From Dyadobacter sp. CY323 (GTDB lineage Bacteria > Bacteroidota > Bacteroidia > Cytophagales > Spirosomataceae): a stretch of DNA of 64,000 nucleotides. Where the stretch lies: assembly GCF_021390245.1 (NCBI RefSeq), contig NZ_JAJUXH010000003.1, positions 1 through 64,000 of the forward strand, given 5' to 3'. Under the pieces are notes generated by a model. It was not told where the DNA came from. It made no database searches and worked only from the letters and a program-made list of their open reading frames with translations. Both the position numbers and the translations under genes were made by a program. Each line of letters starts with the position of its first letter. The first letter of the stretch is position 1. Shown here piece after piece: positions 7,362-16,622 of this stretch.

Positions 7362-9689
7362 ATGAACGGACCGAATTTAGAAACAGTCACAAGTCATAAC
7401 GGGAAAACCGCTCCTCTGAACTTCCCTGTTTTCAGAGAAGTCCTGGCAAATTGGTACTGGTTGTTGACTTCCGTTGTCACCTGTTTCTGCATTGCGACTT
7501 TCTTTCTGCGTTACACGACGCCTGAGTATCTCGTTACCGCATCTCTGCTTATCCGGGACGATTCGCGCGGCGCGGAATTCAATGATACTGCATTACTGGA
7601 AGATCTGGGACTTTCACCCAATACAACAAGTGTGGACAATGAGTTGGAGATCCTGAAAAGCAGGAAGTTAATGGAAGAGGTAGTGGACGACCTTCAACTT
7701 CATATTCGCTATTACGCGACCGGGAGGCTCAAAACGGCCGAAATCTATGACAAGTCCCCCATTCGACTGATCCTACTTGGAAAGTCATCCATCGAACAGC
7801 CAGGCATTTATCGTCTTGACATTTTAGATCGCAACCACTATCGGTTATCCAACCACAAGAACCGTTTTAACGGTTGCTTCGATGATACCATTTATTTGCC
7901 CGAGGGTCCCGCGATTTTGAAAACCACTCATTACCAAAAGGCTGCAGAAGATCAGTATAGCATTATTATTTCGCCCAGGGACGAAACAGTCAGGGAACTG
8001 CAAAAGACTTTTTCGATAACAGCCACCAACAAACTGGCCAGTACAGTTGACCTGTCGGTTACGGAAATACTTCCTGTCAAAGGAGAAGATATTATTGAGA
8101 AACTTATCGAGATCTATCTGAAATTCAGTATTAAGGATAAAAACAGGTTAGCCGATAGCACTTTGGCTTTTATCGACGCGAACCTTACCGACGTTTCGAA
8201 GGATCTGGCGGAAGTGGAGAGAAATATAGAACGATTCAGAAAAGAAACGCAGCTTGTGAATTCCGAGGAAAGTAGCAGGCTGATGCTCCAGAATGAAAAT
8301 CGCTATCAACTTGAAAAAGAAGAACAGGTTTTGAGATTGAAGATTGTGGAAGAACTGGAATTGCATTTGAGAGAAAATCCCAATCAACTAGTTCCTTCTG
8401 CATTTTTCAGATATGAATTGAGTTTCATTGAACTCGCCCGGAAATACAATGAGGTTCAGCTTTTGCGGGAAAATTCATTAACAACTACGCCGGCTTTTCA
8501 CCCATTGATGCAATCGCTGGATGTTCAGATTAAAACTTTAAAACGAGATCTGCTGGCAGCTCTCAAGTCTCAGAAACGAGATCTCGAAATCAATCTAAAA
8601 CTTATCAATCGCCATCAAAATCACGTAAAATCGCGAATTAATAAGATTCCCAGTTTCGACAGGGTATATGTAGACTACTCGCGACAACAGCAAACAAAAC
8701 AAGAATTATACCTCTTTCTGCTTAAAAAACGGATTGAAACCGCTATTTCAAGATCATCTAATGTCGCAAATGCCAGGGTAATCGATCGTCCCAAAGCCGA
8801 TACAAATCCGGTAACTCCCAAAAAGCAATTGGTACTCTTGCTTTCCGGATTTATCGGAATGGCATTTCCCATTGCATGGATTTATCTAAAGGATATTCTT
8901 AGCAACAGGGTTAAGAGCAAAAGTGAGGTTTTTGCACAAATTAATGCACCGATCTTATCCGAAATCAGTCAGCAGCAAGGTTCCACAAAAACCTTTACAT
9001 CTAATCCACATAGCATAGTTGCGGAACAGTTTCGGGCACTGAGAACCAATATTCAATTCTTGTCAGGCCCCAAACCGCATCAGATTATATTAGTCACATC
9101 GAGTATGGGTGGAGAAGGAAAGTCATTCGTTGCCGCGAATCTCACCTATTCCCTGGCATTGACCGACAAAAAAGTGTTATTGGTTGAGTTGGATTTAAGG
9201 AAGCCTACACTTTCAAGACTTCTAAATTTAAGGGATTCAGGCTTTACCGACTTCATCCGGTCAAATCAACCAATATCGGGAGTCATTCAAAGCTGGCAAT
9301 GCGATCATCCTTTTGATGTGGTGGTCGCGGGCACTATCCCTTCCAACCCTGTTGAATTGCTTTCTTCTCCTAAACTTTCAGATTTCCTGACCCGGCTCCG
9401 TCAGCAATATCAGTATATCATTATAGATACTCCGCCGATTGGTCTTGTAGTCGATGCACGCATACTGGGCTGCCACGCTGATCTTTCGCTTTATGTGATC
9501 CGTCAAGGCAAAACCTTTCTTCACCAGCTTGAAGATATCAGCCAAATTCATCGCGAAAACCAATTACCCAACCTCAACCTGATTCTGAATGGTAAAGAAC
9601 GTCTCGGAAGTTATCAATATGACTATGGATATAAGCCAAAACAACGGACCCGGTTCTTTTCCAAAAAATTGACAAAACAAAACTTTTAA
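7362..9689 (+). CDS. Wzc-type polysaccharide tyrosine autokinase
   Basis: Inner-membrane co-polymerase and BY-kinase that governs capsule or exopolysaccharide length and export. The 775-aa protein begins with a Wzz-type segment: first membrane helix about residues 32-50, then a long periplasmic part with coiled-coil helices. A second helix lies near 490-510. The cytoplasmic kinase has Walker A SSMGGEGKS (about 580), Walker A' VELDLRKP (about 608) and Walker B IIIDTPPIG (about 686). The tail contains a tyrosine cluster YQYDYGY, the expected autophosphorylation site. The ATG at 7362 is used; a GTG lies just before it. neuB begins 8 bp downstream. Confidence 0.92.
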   Translation: MNGPNLETVTSHNGKTAPLNFPVFREVLANWYWLLTSVVTCFCIATFFLRYTTPEYLVTASLLIRDDSRGAEFNDTALLEDLGLSPNTTSVDNELEILKSRKLMEEVVDDLQLHIRYYATGRLKTAEIYDKSPIRLILLGKSSIEQPGIYRLDILDRNHYRLSNHKNRFNGCFDDTIYLPEGPAILKTTHYQKAAEDQYSIIISPRDETVRELQKTFSITATNKLASTVDLSVTEILPVKGEDIIEKLIEIYLKFSIKDKNRLADSTLAFIDANLTDVSKDLAEVERNIERFRKETQLVNSEESSRLMLQNENRYQLEKEEQVLRLKIVEELELHLRENPNQLVPSAFFRYELSFIELARKYNEVQLLRENSLTTTPAFHPLMQSLDVQIKTLKRDLLAALKSQKRDLEINLKLINRHQNHVKSRINKIPSFDRVYVDYSRQQQTKQELYLFLLKKRIETAISRSSNVANARVIDRPKADTNPVTPKKQLVLLLSGFIGMAFPIAWIYLKDILSNRVKSKSEVFAQINAPILSEISQQQGSTKTFTSNPHSIVAEQFRALRTNIQFLSGPKPHQIILVTSSMGGEGKSFVAANLTYSLALTDKKVLLVELDLRKPTLSRLLNLRDSGFTDFIRSNQPISGVIQSWQCDHPFDVVVAGTIPSNPVELLSSPKLSDFLTRLRQQYQYIIIDTPPIGLVVDARILGCHADLSLYVIRQGKTFLHQLEDISQIHRENQLPNLNLILNGKERLGSYQYDYGYKPKQRTRFFSKKLTKQNF

Positions 9690-9697
9690 CAAACCAA

Positions 9698-10699
9698 ATG
9701 GACAACATTTACATAATTGGAGAAGTAGGTCAGGCACATGAAGGAAGTATTGCGCTGGCACATTCGTACATCGCAGCTCTGGCCACCACCGGTGTCGACG
9801 CCGTTAAGTTTCAAATGCACATCGCGGAAGCTGAAAGCAGCATTCACGAGCCATTTCGACAAACCTTGCCGTATCAGGAAAAGACAAGGTTTGATTATTG
9901 GAAAAGAATGGAATTTTCTAAACAACAATGGCTTGAATTAAAGCAGCATTGTGAGTCGAGAAAGCTGGATTTTATCGTTAGTCCGTGCTCGATCGCGGCA
10001 GTAAATATCCTGGAAGAAATTGGAATGCTGACTTTTAAAATCGGTTCGGGGGAAGTCGGCAATATATTAATGCTGAACAGAATTGCCCGATCCGCAAAGA
10101 ATGTGATCCTCTCATCCGGAATGAGTTCGCTTACTGAACTGGACCAGGCCGTAGATATTTTAAAAACAGGCAAATCCGACATTTCCATCCTGCAATGCAC
10201 TTCCGCATATCCGTCAAGACCGCACCAATGGGGCATTAATCTCATCGCCGAATGGACAGACCGTTATCAGTTACCAGTGGGGTTTTCAGATCATTCGGGT
10301 GACATTTTTGCTGCTCTTGCGGCCGCAACTGCGGGGGCGAAGCTTATTGAATTTCATGTCGTGTTTGATAAAAGGATTGCCGGGCCGGATTCCTCATCTT
10401 CACTAACGGTAGATCAGGCGATCACATTGGTTACCGGCATTCGCCAGATAGAAATCGCACTTAAAAATCCGGTCACTAAAACAGATAATGAGCATACCGA
10501 GAGGTTGAAATGCATTTTTGGAAAATCCCTGGCTGTGAATAAATCCTTAACGAAAGGGCATATACTAACCGAAAGTGACCTGGAATCGAAAAAACCGAAA
10601 GGATATGGAATCGCGCCGAGCCAGTATGAGCGCATTCTTGGAAAACCTCTAAGAAATGATCTGGAACAATGGGATTTTCTCACTGAATCACACATATAA
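9698..10699 (+). CDS. neuB: Nonulosonic (sialic-type) acid synthase
   Basis: Condenses phosphoenolpyruvate with an N-acetylated hexosamine to give a nine-carbon acid. The TIM barrel carries IGEVGQAHEGS, DAVKFQMH, FIVSPCS, FKIGSGE, SSGMSS and GFSDHSGD, with EFHVVFDKRIAGPDSSSS binding metal and PEP. A C-terminal antifreeze-like SAF domain covers about residues 275-333 (KSLAVNKSLTKGHILTESDL). The neighbouring neuC and neuA complete the pathway. Whether the product is N-acetylneuraminic, legionaminic or another nonulosonic acid cannot be decided from sequence by eye. Spacing to neuC is 1 bp. Confidence 0.9.
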   Translation: MDNIYIIGEVGQAHEGSIALAHSYIAALATTGVDAVKFQMHIAEAESSIHEPFRQTLPYQEKTRFDYWKRMEFSKQQWLELKQHCESRKLDFIVSPCSIAAVNILEEIGMLTFKIGSGEVGNILMLNRIARSAKNVILSSGMSSLTELDQAVDILKTGKSDISILQCTSAYPSRPHQWGINLIAEWTDRYQLPVGFSDHSGDIFAALAAATAGAKLIEFHVVFDKRIAGPDSSSSLTVDQAITLVTGIRQIEIALKNPVTKTDNEHTERLKCIFGKSLAVNKSLTKGHILTESDLESKKPKGYGIAPSQYERILGKPLRNDLEQWDFLTESHI

Positions 10700-10700
10700 C

Positions 10701-11852
10701 ATGCGAAAAATTTGCGTAGTCGTCACAGCGAGAGCCACTTACGGGAGAATAAAAACAGTATTGAGTGCCATTCAATCTCATTCTCAGCTGGAATTACAAC
10801 TGGTGGTCGCAGCCAGTGCATTATCAGACAAGTTTGGCTCGGTGGTCAATTACATCGAAAAAGATGGCTTTGACATTACTTCCCGAATATCCAATCTGAT
10901 GGAGACGGGACATTCGACATTCGCTGCTAAAACGACGGGTTTAGGGATCATCGAGCTTGCCGGTATTTTCGAGAATATCCGCCCGGACGTAGTAGTCACC
11001 GTTGCCGACCGTTTTGAGACCATGGCAACCGCCATTGCTGCAGCGTATATGAACATTCCGCTCGTGCATATCCAGGGTGGAGAGGTTACCGGTAATATCG
11101 ATGAAAAAGTGAGGCACGCCATAACCAAACTGGCTGATTTCCATTTTGTTGCAACCGCAGCTTCTCGCCAAAGGGTGATCAGGTTAGGTGAATCTGCCGA
11201 AAGGATTTTCTTTACCGGCTGCCCGTCCATTGACATTGCCATTAAAATATTGAATAATAAAGACTTACCATTTGATCCTTATGAAATTTACGGAGGTGTG
11301 GGACCGAAACCCGATCTTTCTAAACGCTATCTGGTCGTCATGCAACATCCTGTAACAACCGAGTCCGGATCGTCCAAAGATCAGATCGACCAAACGTTGG
11401 CTGCGATCCTGGCGATGGATATTCCAACATTATGGTTTTGGCCAAATGCAGATCATGGCACATATGAAACGTCCCACGGCATCCGGGTTTTCCGGGAAAT
11501 GAATGAGCACGCTCCCATTCATTTCTTCAAAAATATGACGCCCGAACATTTCCTGGTGCTACTGAAACAATGCTCCTGTCTTGTTGGCAACTCCAGCGTG
11601 GGAATTCGGGAAGGTGCTTGCCTAGGTGTGCCCGTTGTGAATATTGGAAGCAGACAAAATGGGAGGGAAAAAGGCAGTAATGTGATTGACTGCCGGCCAG
11701 CTGCAAACGAAATCACCCAAAGCATTTGGCGCCAGCTTAACCATGGCCGGTACGAACCAGATTTTCTGTATGGAAAGGGAAATTCCGGTTCTAGAATCGC
11801 GGACCTGTTGGTAGAAATTCCTCTTTTGTTTGACAAAAAAATCACCTACTAA
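10701..11852 (+). CDS. neuC: UDP-sugar 2-epimerase (hydrolysing), NeuC type
   Basis: A GT-B fold enzyme of 383 aa. In this pathway it would release the 2-epimerised N-acetyl hexosamine from its UDP donor to feed NeuB. Diagnostic segments are TARATYGRI at the N-terminus, VTVADRFETMA, HIQGGEVTGNIDE, FFTGCPSID, VVMQHPVTTE and the nucleotide-contacting GNSSVGIREGACLGVPVVNIGSRQ. The ATG at 10701 is chosen because an in-frame upstream ATG at 10656 lies inside neuB. The stop overlaps the neuA start by one base (TAATG), so translation is coupled. Confidence 0.9.
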   Translation: MRKICVVVTARATYGRIKTVLSAIQSHSQLELQLVVAASALSDKFGSVVNYIEKDGFDITSRISNLMETGHSTFAAKTTGLGIIELAGIFENIRPDVVVTVADRFETMATAIAAAYMNIPLVHIQGGEVTGNIDEKVRHAITKLADFHFVATAASRQRVIRLGESAERIFFTGCPSIDIAIKILNNKDLPFDPYEIYGGVGPKPDLSKRYLVVMQHPVTTESGSSKDQIDQTLAAILAMDIPTLWFWPNADHGTYETSHGIRVFREMNEHAPIHFFKNMTPEHFLVLLKQCSCLVGNSSVGIREGACLGVPVVNIGSRQNGREKGSNVIDCRPAANEITQSIWRQLNHGRYEPDFLYGKGNSGSRIADLLVEIPLLFDKKITY

Positions 11853-12550
11853 TGGCGGGCTTTCCTATAATTCTGGCCCTCATTCCAGCCAGGGCCGGCT
11901 CAAAAGGTGTTCCCGGCAAGAATATGAAGCAGCTGGGCGGGAAACCACTCATTGCCTACACCATAGAATCGGCGCTGCATTCCGAAATGCTCGCCCGGAT
12001 TGTCGTATCCACAAACTGCATGGAAACCATTCGTTTCGTCAATGGATTTCCGCGCATTGAAACGCCGTTTGTGCGGCCGGATGCCATTTCGCGGGATGAA
12101 ACGCCCATGCAGGAAGTGGTCTTGCACGCGCTGGAATACTTTGCAGATCAGGGCATTCAGTTTGAATACGTGCTTCTGCTTCAACCCACTACCCCATTCC
12201 GGACTGTTGATCTGATTGACCGCGCAATCCAAAAAATCATTGAATCCGAATCGGACAGTCTGGTTACCATTCAAAAAATTCCCGACAAGTATAATCCATA
12301 TTGGGCTTTTGAGTACCAAAACGATACACTAATAACCCCGGTAATTCCTGATAAACGTCTGACTTCGAGGCGACAAGATCTGCCTGAAACCTACTATCGC
12401 GATGGGAGAATCTACATTTCTAAAACCTCGCTGATTAAACAAGGAACCTTTCTGGGCGGGAAGATCTACGGAATGCTTACAAATGAAATCGACATAAACA
12501 TAGACACACTGGAAGATTGGAAAAAAGCCGAAATGTACGTGAAAGAGTAA
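11852..12550 (+). CDS. neuA: CMP-nonulosonic acid cytidylyltransferase
   Basis: Activates the nine-carbon acid with CTP to the CMP-sugar donor. It has 232 aa, the short NeuA form without an esterase domain. The N-terminal nucleotide-binding motif is LALIPARAGSKGVPGKN-like with GGKPLIAYT. LLLQPTTPFRT follows, and the C-terminal INIDTLEDWKKAE corresponds to the metal-binding D-x-D region. It lies between neuC and a glycosyltransferase-like gene, which would use or handle the product. Overlap with both neighbours indicates one transcript. Confidence 0.93.
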   Translation: MAGFPIILALIPARAGSKGVPGKNMKQLGGKPLIAYTIESALHSEMLARIVVSTNCMETIRFVNGFPRIETPFVRPDAISRDETPMQEVVLHALEYFADQGIQFEYVLLLQPTTPFRTVDLIDRAIQKIIESESDSLVTIQKIPDKYNPYWAFEYQNDTLITPVIPDKRLTSRRQDLPETYYRDGRIYISKTSLIKQGTFLGGKIYGMLTNEIDINIDTLEDWKKAEMYVKE

Positions 12551-13911
12551 TTCTAATAGTGATTACTAACAGTTTTGCCGCCATGAACCTGATTCACAGT
12601 GGTTTGCTGAAAAGGCTTAGTGAAAAATACCGGATTCATCTGCTTTCGACTTTGATCGGAAAACCAGAAATCCAACAGTTAAACCGATATCACGAAATGA
12701 ATGTGAATCTGATTGACGCTAAAATAGCGCATGAGCATTTCCTGTTAAAAATACTCCGCCGATGCGAAAAGCTATTGTTTTCCTTTGTTTTCGAGATCGA
12801 AACCCAGGAAATCAAATTGCTGTGTAGGAACAAAATGTTTCAAAAAGGGTTTTCCTGCGTGAGAAATGCTCGAATCCTGCGTTTTATTGCTGACATCTCG
12901 CTACGATGGTTTAGGAACGCCATTATTCTTTTGTCAAAACGCCTGACTTCCTTGCCGGAACTTGCAGGTTACCATTTCGACGGGGTTATTTCAACCTCAC
13001 CACTCGACATTCGCGAGAATTGTATTGTTAACTTCCTCGTTACAAACAAAATACGATCAATGGCAATGGTCATTAGTTGGGATAATCTGACTTCGAAAGG
13101 GATGATGAACGCCAATCACGAATACGTTTTGGTCTGGAATCAACTCATGGCTGCCGAGTACCACCGGTTCTACAATGCATTCGGTTTCCCGGCGAAAGTC
13201 TGCATTACAGGTATTCCCAGATTTGACAGGTACTTCGAAACTTCAAATGATACTCGATCAAAGAAGGATTTTTGTCGCCAATTTCAAATCCCCGAAACAC
13301 ACAAGATCATCCTTTTTGCTACAAGTGCACGAAAGCATTTTCGATCTCAAATGCTCATTGCCAAACACGTAATCGAATATCTTCAATTACATACAGATCT
13401 GACGCTCGTTATCCGATGCCACCCCGACGATCCAATCGATGCTTATCAACAGCTGGCGGAGCCAAGAATTCGAATCTGGCATCCTGGAAATCGAACATAT
13501 CTTAATGCGCGAACTTTTTCCGATTGGCTACCACCATTCGACTTCTTGCATTCACTTCACGAAATGCTTAGAAACTGCGATACATGTATTCAGGTAGCTT
13601 CAACGATCCGGCTCGATGCAGCAGCATGTGGCAAACCCATTATCAGCATCGCATATGATGATCCCGAAGACACTCCATACACGGAATCGGTGAGAAGACT
13701 TTATGATTATTCACACCAACTCCCTCTCAATCAGCTCCATGTCGATACAATGGTGCACAGGAAGCAGCAGTTGTTTAATGCATTGAATAACGCATTGGCA
13801 AGAACCGAGCTCCTGAACAAGCCCCAGGATAAAATCAGGCTTTTTACCCATTTCACCCAGCCAAAGTCAGTAGAAACGGTTCTGAAATACGTGGACGAAT
13901 GGTTGAAATAG
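12517..13911 (+). CDS. Putative GT-B glycosyltransferase of the polysaccharide locus
   Basis: A 464-aa soluble protein with a two-domain GT-B pattern. The N-terminal strand is VILIVITNSFAAMNLIHSG, and the linker region reads CITGIPRFDRY. The C-terminal domain contains LVIRCHPDDP and TIRLDAAACGKPIISIAYDD, the sort of donor-site loop seen in CDP-glycerol phosphotransferase and UDP-GlcNAc epimerase-like enzymes. The exact family is not clear to me. The start is uncertain. A TTG at 12517 preserves the first strand but overlaps neuA by 34 bp. A GTG at 12559 avoids the overlap but cuts that strand. It could be the nonulosonic acid transferase or another assembly enzyme. Confidence 0.65.
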   Translation: MEKSRNVRERVILIVITNSFAAMNLIHSGLLKRLSEKYRIHLLSTLIGKPEIQQLNRYHEMNVNLIDAKIAHEHFLLKILRRCEKLLFSFVFEIETQEIKLLCRNKMFQKGFSCVRNARILRFIADISLRWFRNAIILLSKRLTSLPELAGYHFDGVISTSPLDIRENCIVNFLVTNKIRSMAMVISWDNLTSKGMMNANHEYVLVWNQLMAAEYHRFYNAFGFPAKVCITGIPRFDRYFETSNDTRSKKDFCRQFQIPETHKIILFATSARKHFRSQMLIAKHVIEYLQLHTDLTLVIRCHPDDPIDAYQQLAEPRIRIWHPGNRTYLNARTFSDWLPPFDFLHSLHEMLRNCDTCIQVASTIRLDAAACGKPIISIAYDDPEDTPYTESVRRLYDYSHQLPLNQLHVDTMVHRKQQLFNALNNALARTELLNKPQDKIRLFTHFTQPKSVETVLKYVDEWLK

Positions 13912-15302
13912 CACTTGAAATGATCCGCAAGCTTCTGATTGCACTGACCCTGGTGGCGGTTTCAGGAATCTTATTCGAGGATTTACTGAGCTTTGGGGAA
14001 GGTCCCATTCAAACGAGTGTTGTGCTTTCGTTCTATGTATACTGCTTGTTATCCCTGTTTTACCGGACAAAACACCGGCTATTCCATGTGTTGAGCATTC
14101 CCATTCTGACTCAATTTCTCCATTTATTCCAAAAATATTCATTCGCTGCCGGTGCCAATTCGCTGTGGCGGCTGCTTCCATTTGTTTTGCTTGATATTTA
14201 CTTTCTAAACTTTCTATTCACTAAAAATTTTCGGCTGTCTCCCCGGGAAAAACTTTTCATAACATGCTGGATCGTCTTCAATCTTGGATTTATGATCATT
14301 TCACCTAATCTCGAAAATATACTTTTGGGCGGCCCACTCCTGTACCTGGTCACGCTACCGATGTATTTTTTGTATTTGCAAAATGCATTTTCGGCTAAGG
14401 ATTTCACTTTGGAGATCGAAAAATACTTTTTCCTTTTATACCTGATTCTCGGGGTCGGCACGTTTGGCCTTGTGATTACAGGTGCTGCATATAAAGGCTC
14501 AGATAATTTGCTGGTAACGCGTAATATTTCTGACACGAATGTTACAATGGCGTATTTCATTTTGCTATGGCCACTCGCATTACTTTTTGCCCGACGGTGC
14601 CAGGCTGCATTACCAATCATCCTGGGACTTGTGGCCATTTTTTCGGGAATCGTCATTTTTTCTTTTTCGAGAGGCGCCGTTTTCATTATCATACCGTACT
14701 TGCTAATCTCTATATCCTTGGTTTTCAAGGCAAAGAATATCAGGTGGTTAGCATTTATTTCCTATATTATACTGTTACTTATTCCCGGGTCGGGTATCTC
14801 TTTCACCGATTCAACCCTGGCTTATTCCTGGAACCTCAGATTCGGTGATTTTCAGTCGATCAACAACCTTGTTCAGAAGCTGCAACTGGCAAGTGGTCGC
14901 GATGAAATACATGCGACTGCCTACCAACTATTTTTGGAAAATCCGGTTTTCGGACATGGAATTGGGAGTTTCGAAATACTGGGGCCCGGGTATCGTGAGG
15001 CGCATTCCTTGTGGTACACATTACTTGCAGAACAAGGACTACTGGGTTTGCTTCTCATCTACCCGCTATTTGCATTTCTGGCAATGTGCTTTTTAAAAGC
15101 AATTTACGTCGACAAACTGTACCTGGTACTTCTTCTTTCACTTTGCTTTTATCTGCTTTTTATTCATACCGTGGGCTCTGTTTTCGTCATTATTCCCGCC
15201 AAAAGCCTCACAATAAACTGCATTGCCCCTATCCTTTTGCTCTGCCTTTATTTTTATTGTAAAAGTGTGACGATAAAAAGCGAACATGAGAATGGCCGCT
15301 AG
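13899..15302 (+). CDS. Wzy/WaaL-like O-antigen polymerase or ligase
   Basis: Integral membrane protein of 467 aa with about eleven hydrophobic segments. A large loop near residues 310-370 carries the family signature: GRDEIHATAYQLF, NPVFGHGIGSFE, and EAHSLWYTLLAEQGLLG with the conserved histidine. The O-antigen ligase domain includes both repeat-unit polymerases (Wzy) and lipid A ligases (WaaL). In this locus polymerase is the likelier role. The start could be 13899 or the ATG at 13920. The first overlaps the upstream gene by 13 bp, and the 3' end overlaps the next gene by 17 bp. Confidence 0.8.
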   Translation: MVEIALEMIRKLLIALTLVAVSGILFEDLLSFGEGPIQTSVVLSFYVYCLLSLFYRTKHRLFHVLSIPILTQFLHLFQKYSFAAGANSLWRLLPFVLLDIYFLNFLFTKNFRLSPREKLFITCWIVFNLGFMIISPNLENILLGGPLLYLVTLPMYFLYLQNAFSAKDFTLEIEKYFFLLYLILGVGTFGLVITGAAYKGSDNLLVTRNISDTNVTMAYFILLWPLALLFARRCQAALPIILGLVAIFSGIVIFSFSRGAVFIIIPYLLISISLVFKAKNIRWLAFISYIILLLIPGSGISFTDSTLAYSWNLRFGDFQSINNLVQKLQLASGRDEIHATAYQLFLENPVFGHGIGSFEILGPGYREAHSLWYTLLAEQGLLGLLLIYPLFAFLAMCFLKAIYVDKLYLVLLLSLCFYLLFIHTVGSVFVIIPAKSLTINCIAPILLLCLYFYCKSVTIKSEHENGR

Positions 15303-16269
15303 CATTCTGATCCTGGGGAGTATTCCGCCACCCATCGGAGGAGTGACTACGCACGTGAGCAGGTTGCTAGCAAATCTTGGGAAAAGCAATTTTACCAGGT
15401 ATGCTTTCTGTGATTTACGCAACTCAAATCGTCTTGAAGTTTGCATTAACATATTGAGATACAAAACCATACATCTTCACATCTCCCAGCCTTTCTTACA
15501 ATTGGGGCTGGCTACCTTCTGCATGTTGGCCGGGAAAAGACTTTTGATCACCTACCATGGGAACTGGGGCCGTTACGGAGCTTTAGGTAACTGGGCAATC
15601 AACATTTCAGCGGGATTATGTGCAGTGCCCATTGTGCAGAATGGTGAAAGTTTCAGGAGAGCATGTTTTTGGAATAGAAAAGCGGCACTCATCTCTACAC
15701 ACCTTCCCGCCCCACCAATTTCTGAACTGGCTGACTCCATTCTACATGCATTAATGGATTTTAAGAAAAGTTATAAAACAATTCTTTGCACAAATGCGTG
15801 GAACGTCACTTTTGACAAGAACGGAAAGGAAACTTACGGCGTTTTACCAATTATAGAATGCATTGAAAACTTAGTGCAAACTGCACTGATCATATCCGAC
15901 CCATCGGGACAATATTCCAAATATGCAGCAAAAATGCTCGGAACGTTGCCTGGCAACGTCTTTTTCGTCAGCGAGCCGCACGACTTCCGGAACATCCTGA
16001 GTTTGTCGGATGCATTCATTCGCAACACCACGACGGACGGTGTTTCCTTATCTATTCACGAAGCGATGGAGCTGAACGTACCTGTGCTGGCGTCGAATGC
16101 GGTCGAGCGGCCGGTGTTCTGCAAAACGTTCGACAAAATAAATCAGGTAAGTTTTGAAAAAGATATTCCTCTGGCCAGGAATTTGCTAGCGTGTGGTCCG
16201 CCGGATTTAAAAGCTTGTGACCCGGTAAAACGCTTGATAGAGATTTACTGTGAGCAACTTAGACCGTGA
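15286..16269 (+). CDS. Putative family 4-like glycosyltransferase
   Basis: A 327-aa GT-B protein. The N-terminus ILILGSIPPPIGGVTTHVSRL is the acceptor-site strand and glycine loop of family 4 enzymes. LLITYHGNWG is the second conserved patch, and the donor domain has LSDAFIRNTTTDGVSLSIHEAMELNVPVLAS with the E...E spacing of the family. It is shorter than usual for GT4. It is the last gene of the locus, followed by 353 bp of non-coding sequence, so it closes the operon. Substrate unknown. Confidence 0.75.
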   Translation: MRMAASILILGSIPPPIGGVTTHVSRLLANLGKSNFTRYAFCDLRNSNRLEVCINILRYKTIHLHISQPFLQLGLATFCMLAGKRLLITYHGNWGRYGALGNWAINISAGLCAVPIVQNGESFRRACFWNRKAALISTHLPAPPISELADSILHALMDFKKSYKTILCTNAWNVTFDKNGKETYGVLPIIECIENLVQTALIISDPSGQYSKYAAKMLGTLPGNVFFVSEPHDFRNILSLSDAFIRNTTTDGVSLSIHEAMELNVPVLASNAVERPVFCKTFDKINQVSFEKDIPLARNLLACGPPDLKACDPVKRLIEIYCEQLRP

Positions 16270-16561
16270 TATGGGATTTTATAGGGTGGATAGCAAAAAA
16301 CAAAGGCATAGAAAAATTTCCATGCCCTGTTTCACACTATACACACACTATATTTTTAATATCTATATCTCGTATCTTGAAGATTTCTTAATCATGTTTC
16401 AATACCGCAAAATAACAAACTAAAGTAATTAGAAAAAAACTTTCGTTTGTGAATTTCCAAATTCTAATAAGAAATTAACAGACAATTCTTAAGAACTTTT
16501 TGGCACACACTACCCTGACTTTTGATCAGGGCACCAAATTTACGGAAATATTATTTAATTA
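16270..16561. other. Non-coding gap after the polysaccharide locus
   Basis: AT-rich with no gene. It contains a short direct repeat CACACTATA (16333 and 16344) and a small hairpin CCCTGA/TCAGGG near 16512-16530 without a T-tract. No clear terminator for the upstream operon was found. The terC promoter begins at 16562. Confidence 0.5.
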
Positions 16562-16592
16562 TTGTTCAAAGTCTGATACCTGATTACTTTCG
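16562..16592 (+). promoter_or_regulatory. Promoter of terC-dnaG
   Basis: TTG at 16562-16564, a 20-bp spacer and TACTTTCG at 16585-16592 match the Bacteroidota consensus with one mismatch. The ATG follows 30 bp later. Confidence 0.7.
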
Positions 16593-16622
16593 TACATCCA
16601 ATAAATCCCATTATTTTCATCC

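Noticed and set aside
10850-11242. A 130-codon open frame on the minus strand
   Set aside because: Antisense to neuC, which is well supported; no independent start signal or domain.
14198-14728. A 176-codon open frame on the minus strand
   Set aside because: It lies fully inside the polymerase gene, has basic low-information composition and no recognisable domain; it is an antisense shadow.
16333-16352. Direct repeat CACACTATA twice
   Set aside because: Two 9-mers in AT-rich non-coding DNA; too short and unsupported by any neighbouring structure.
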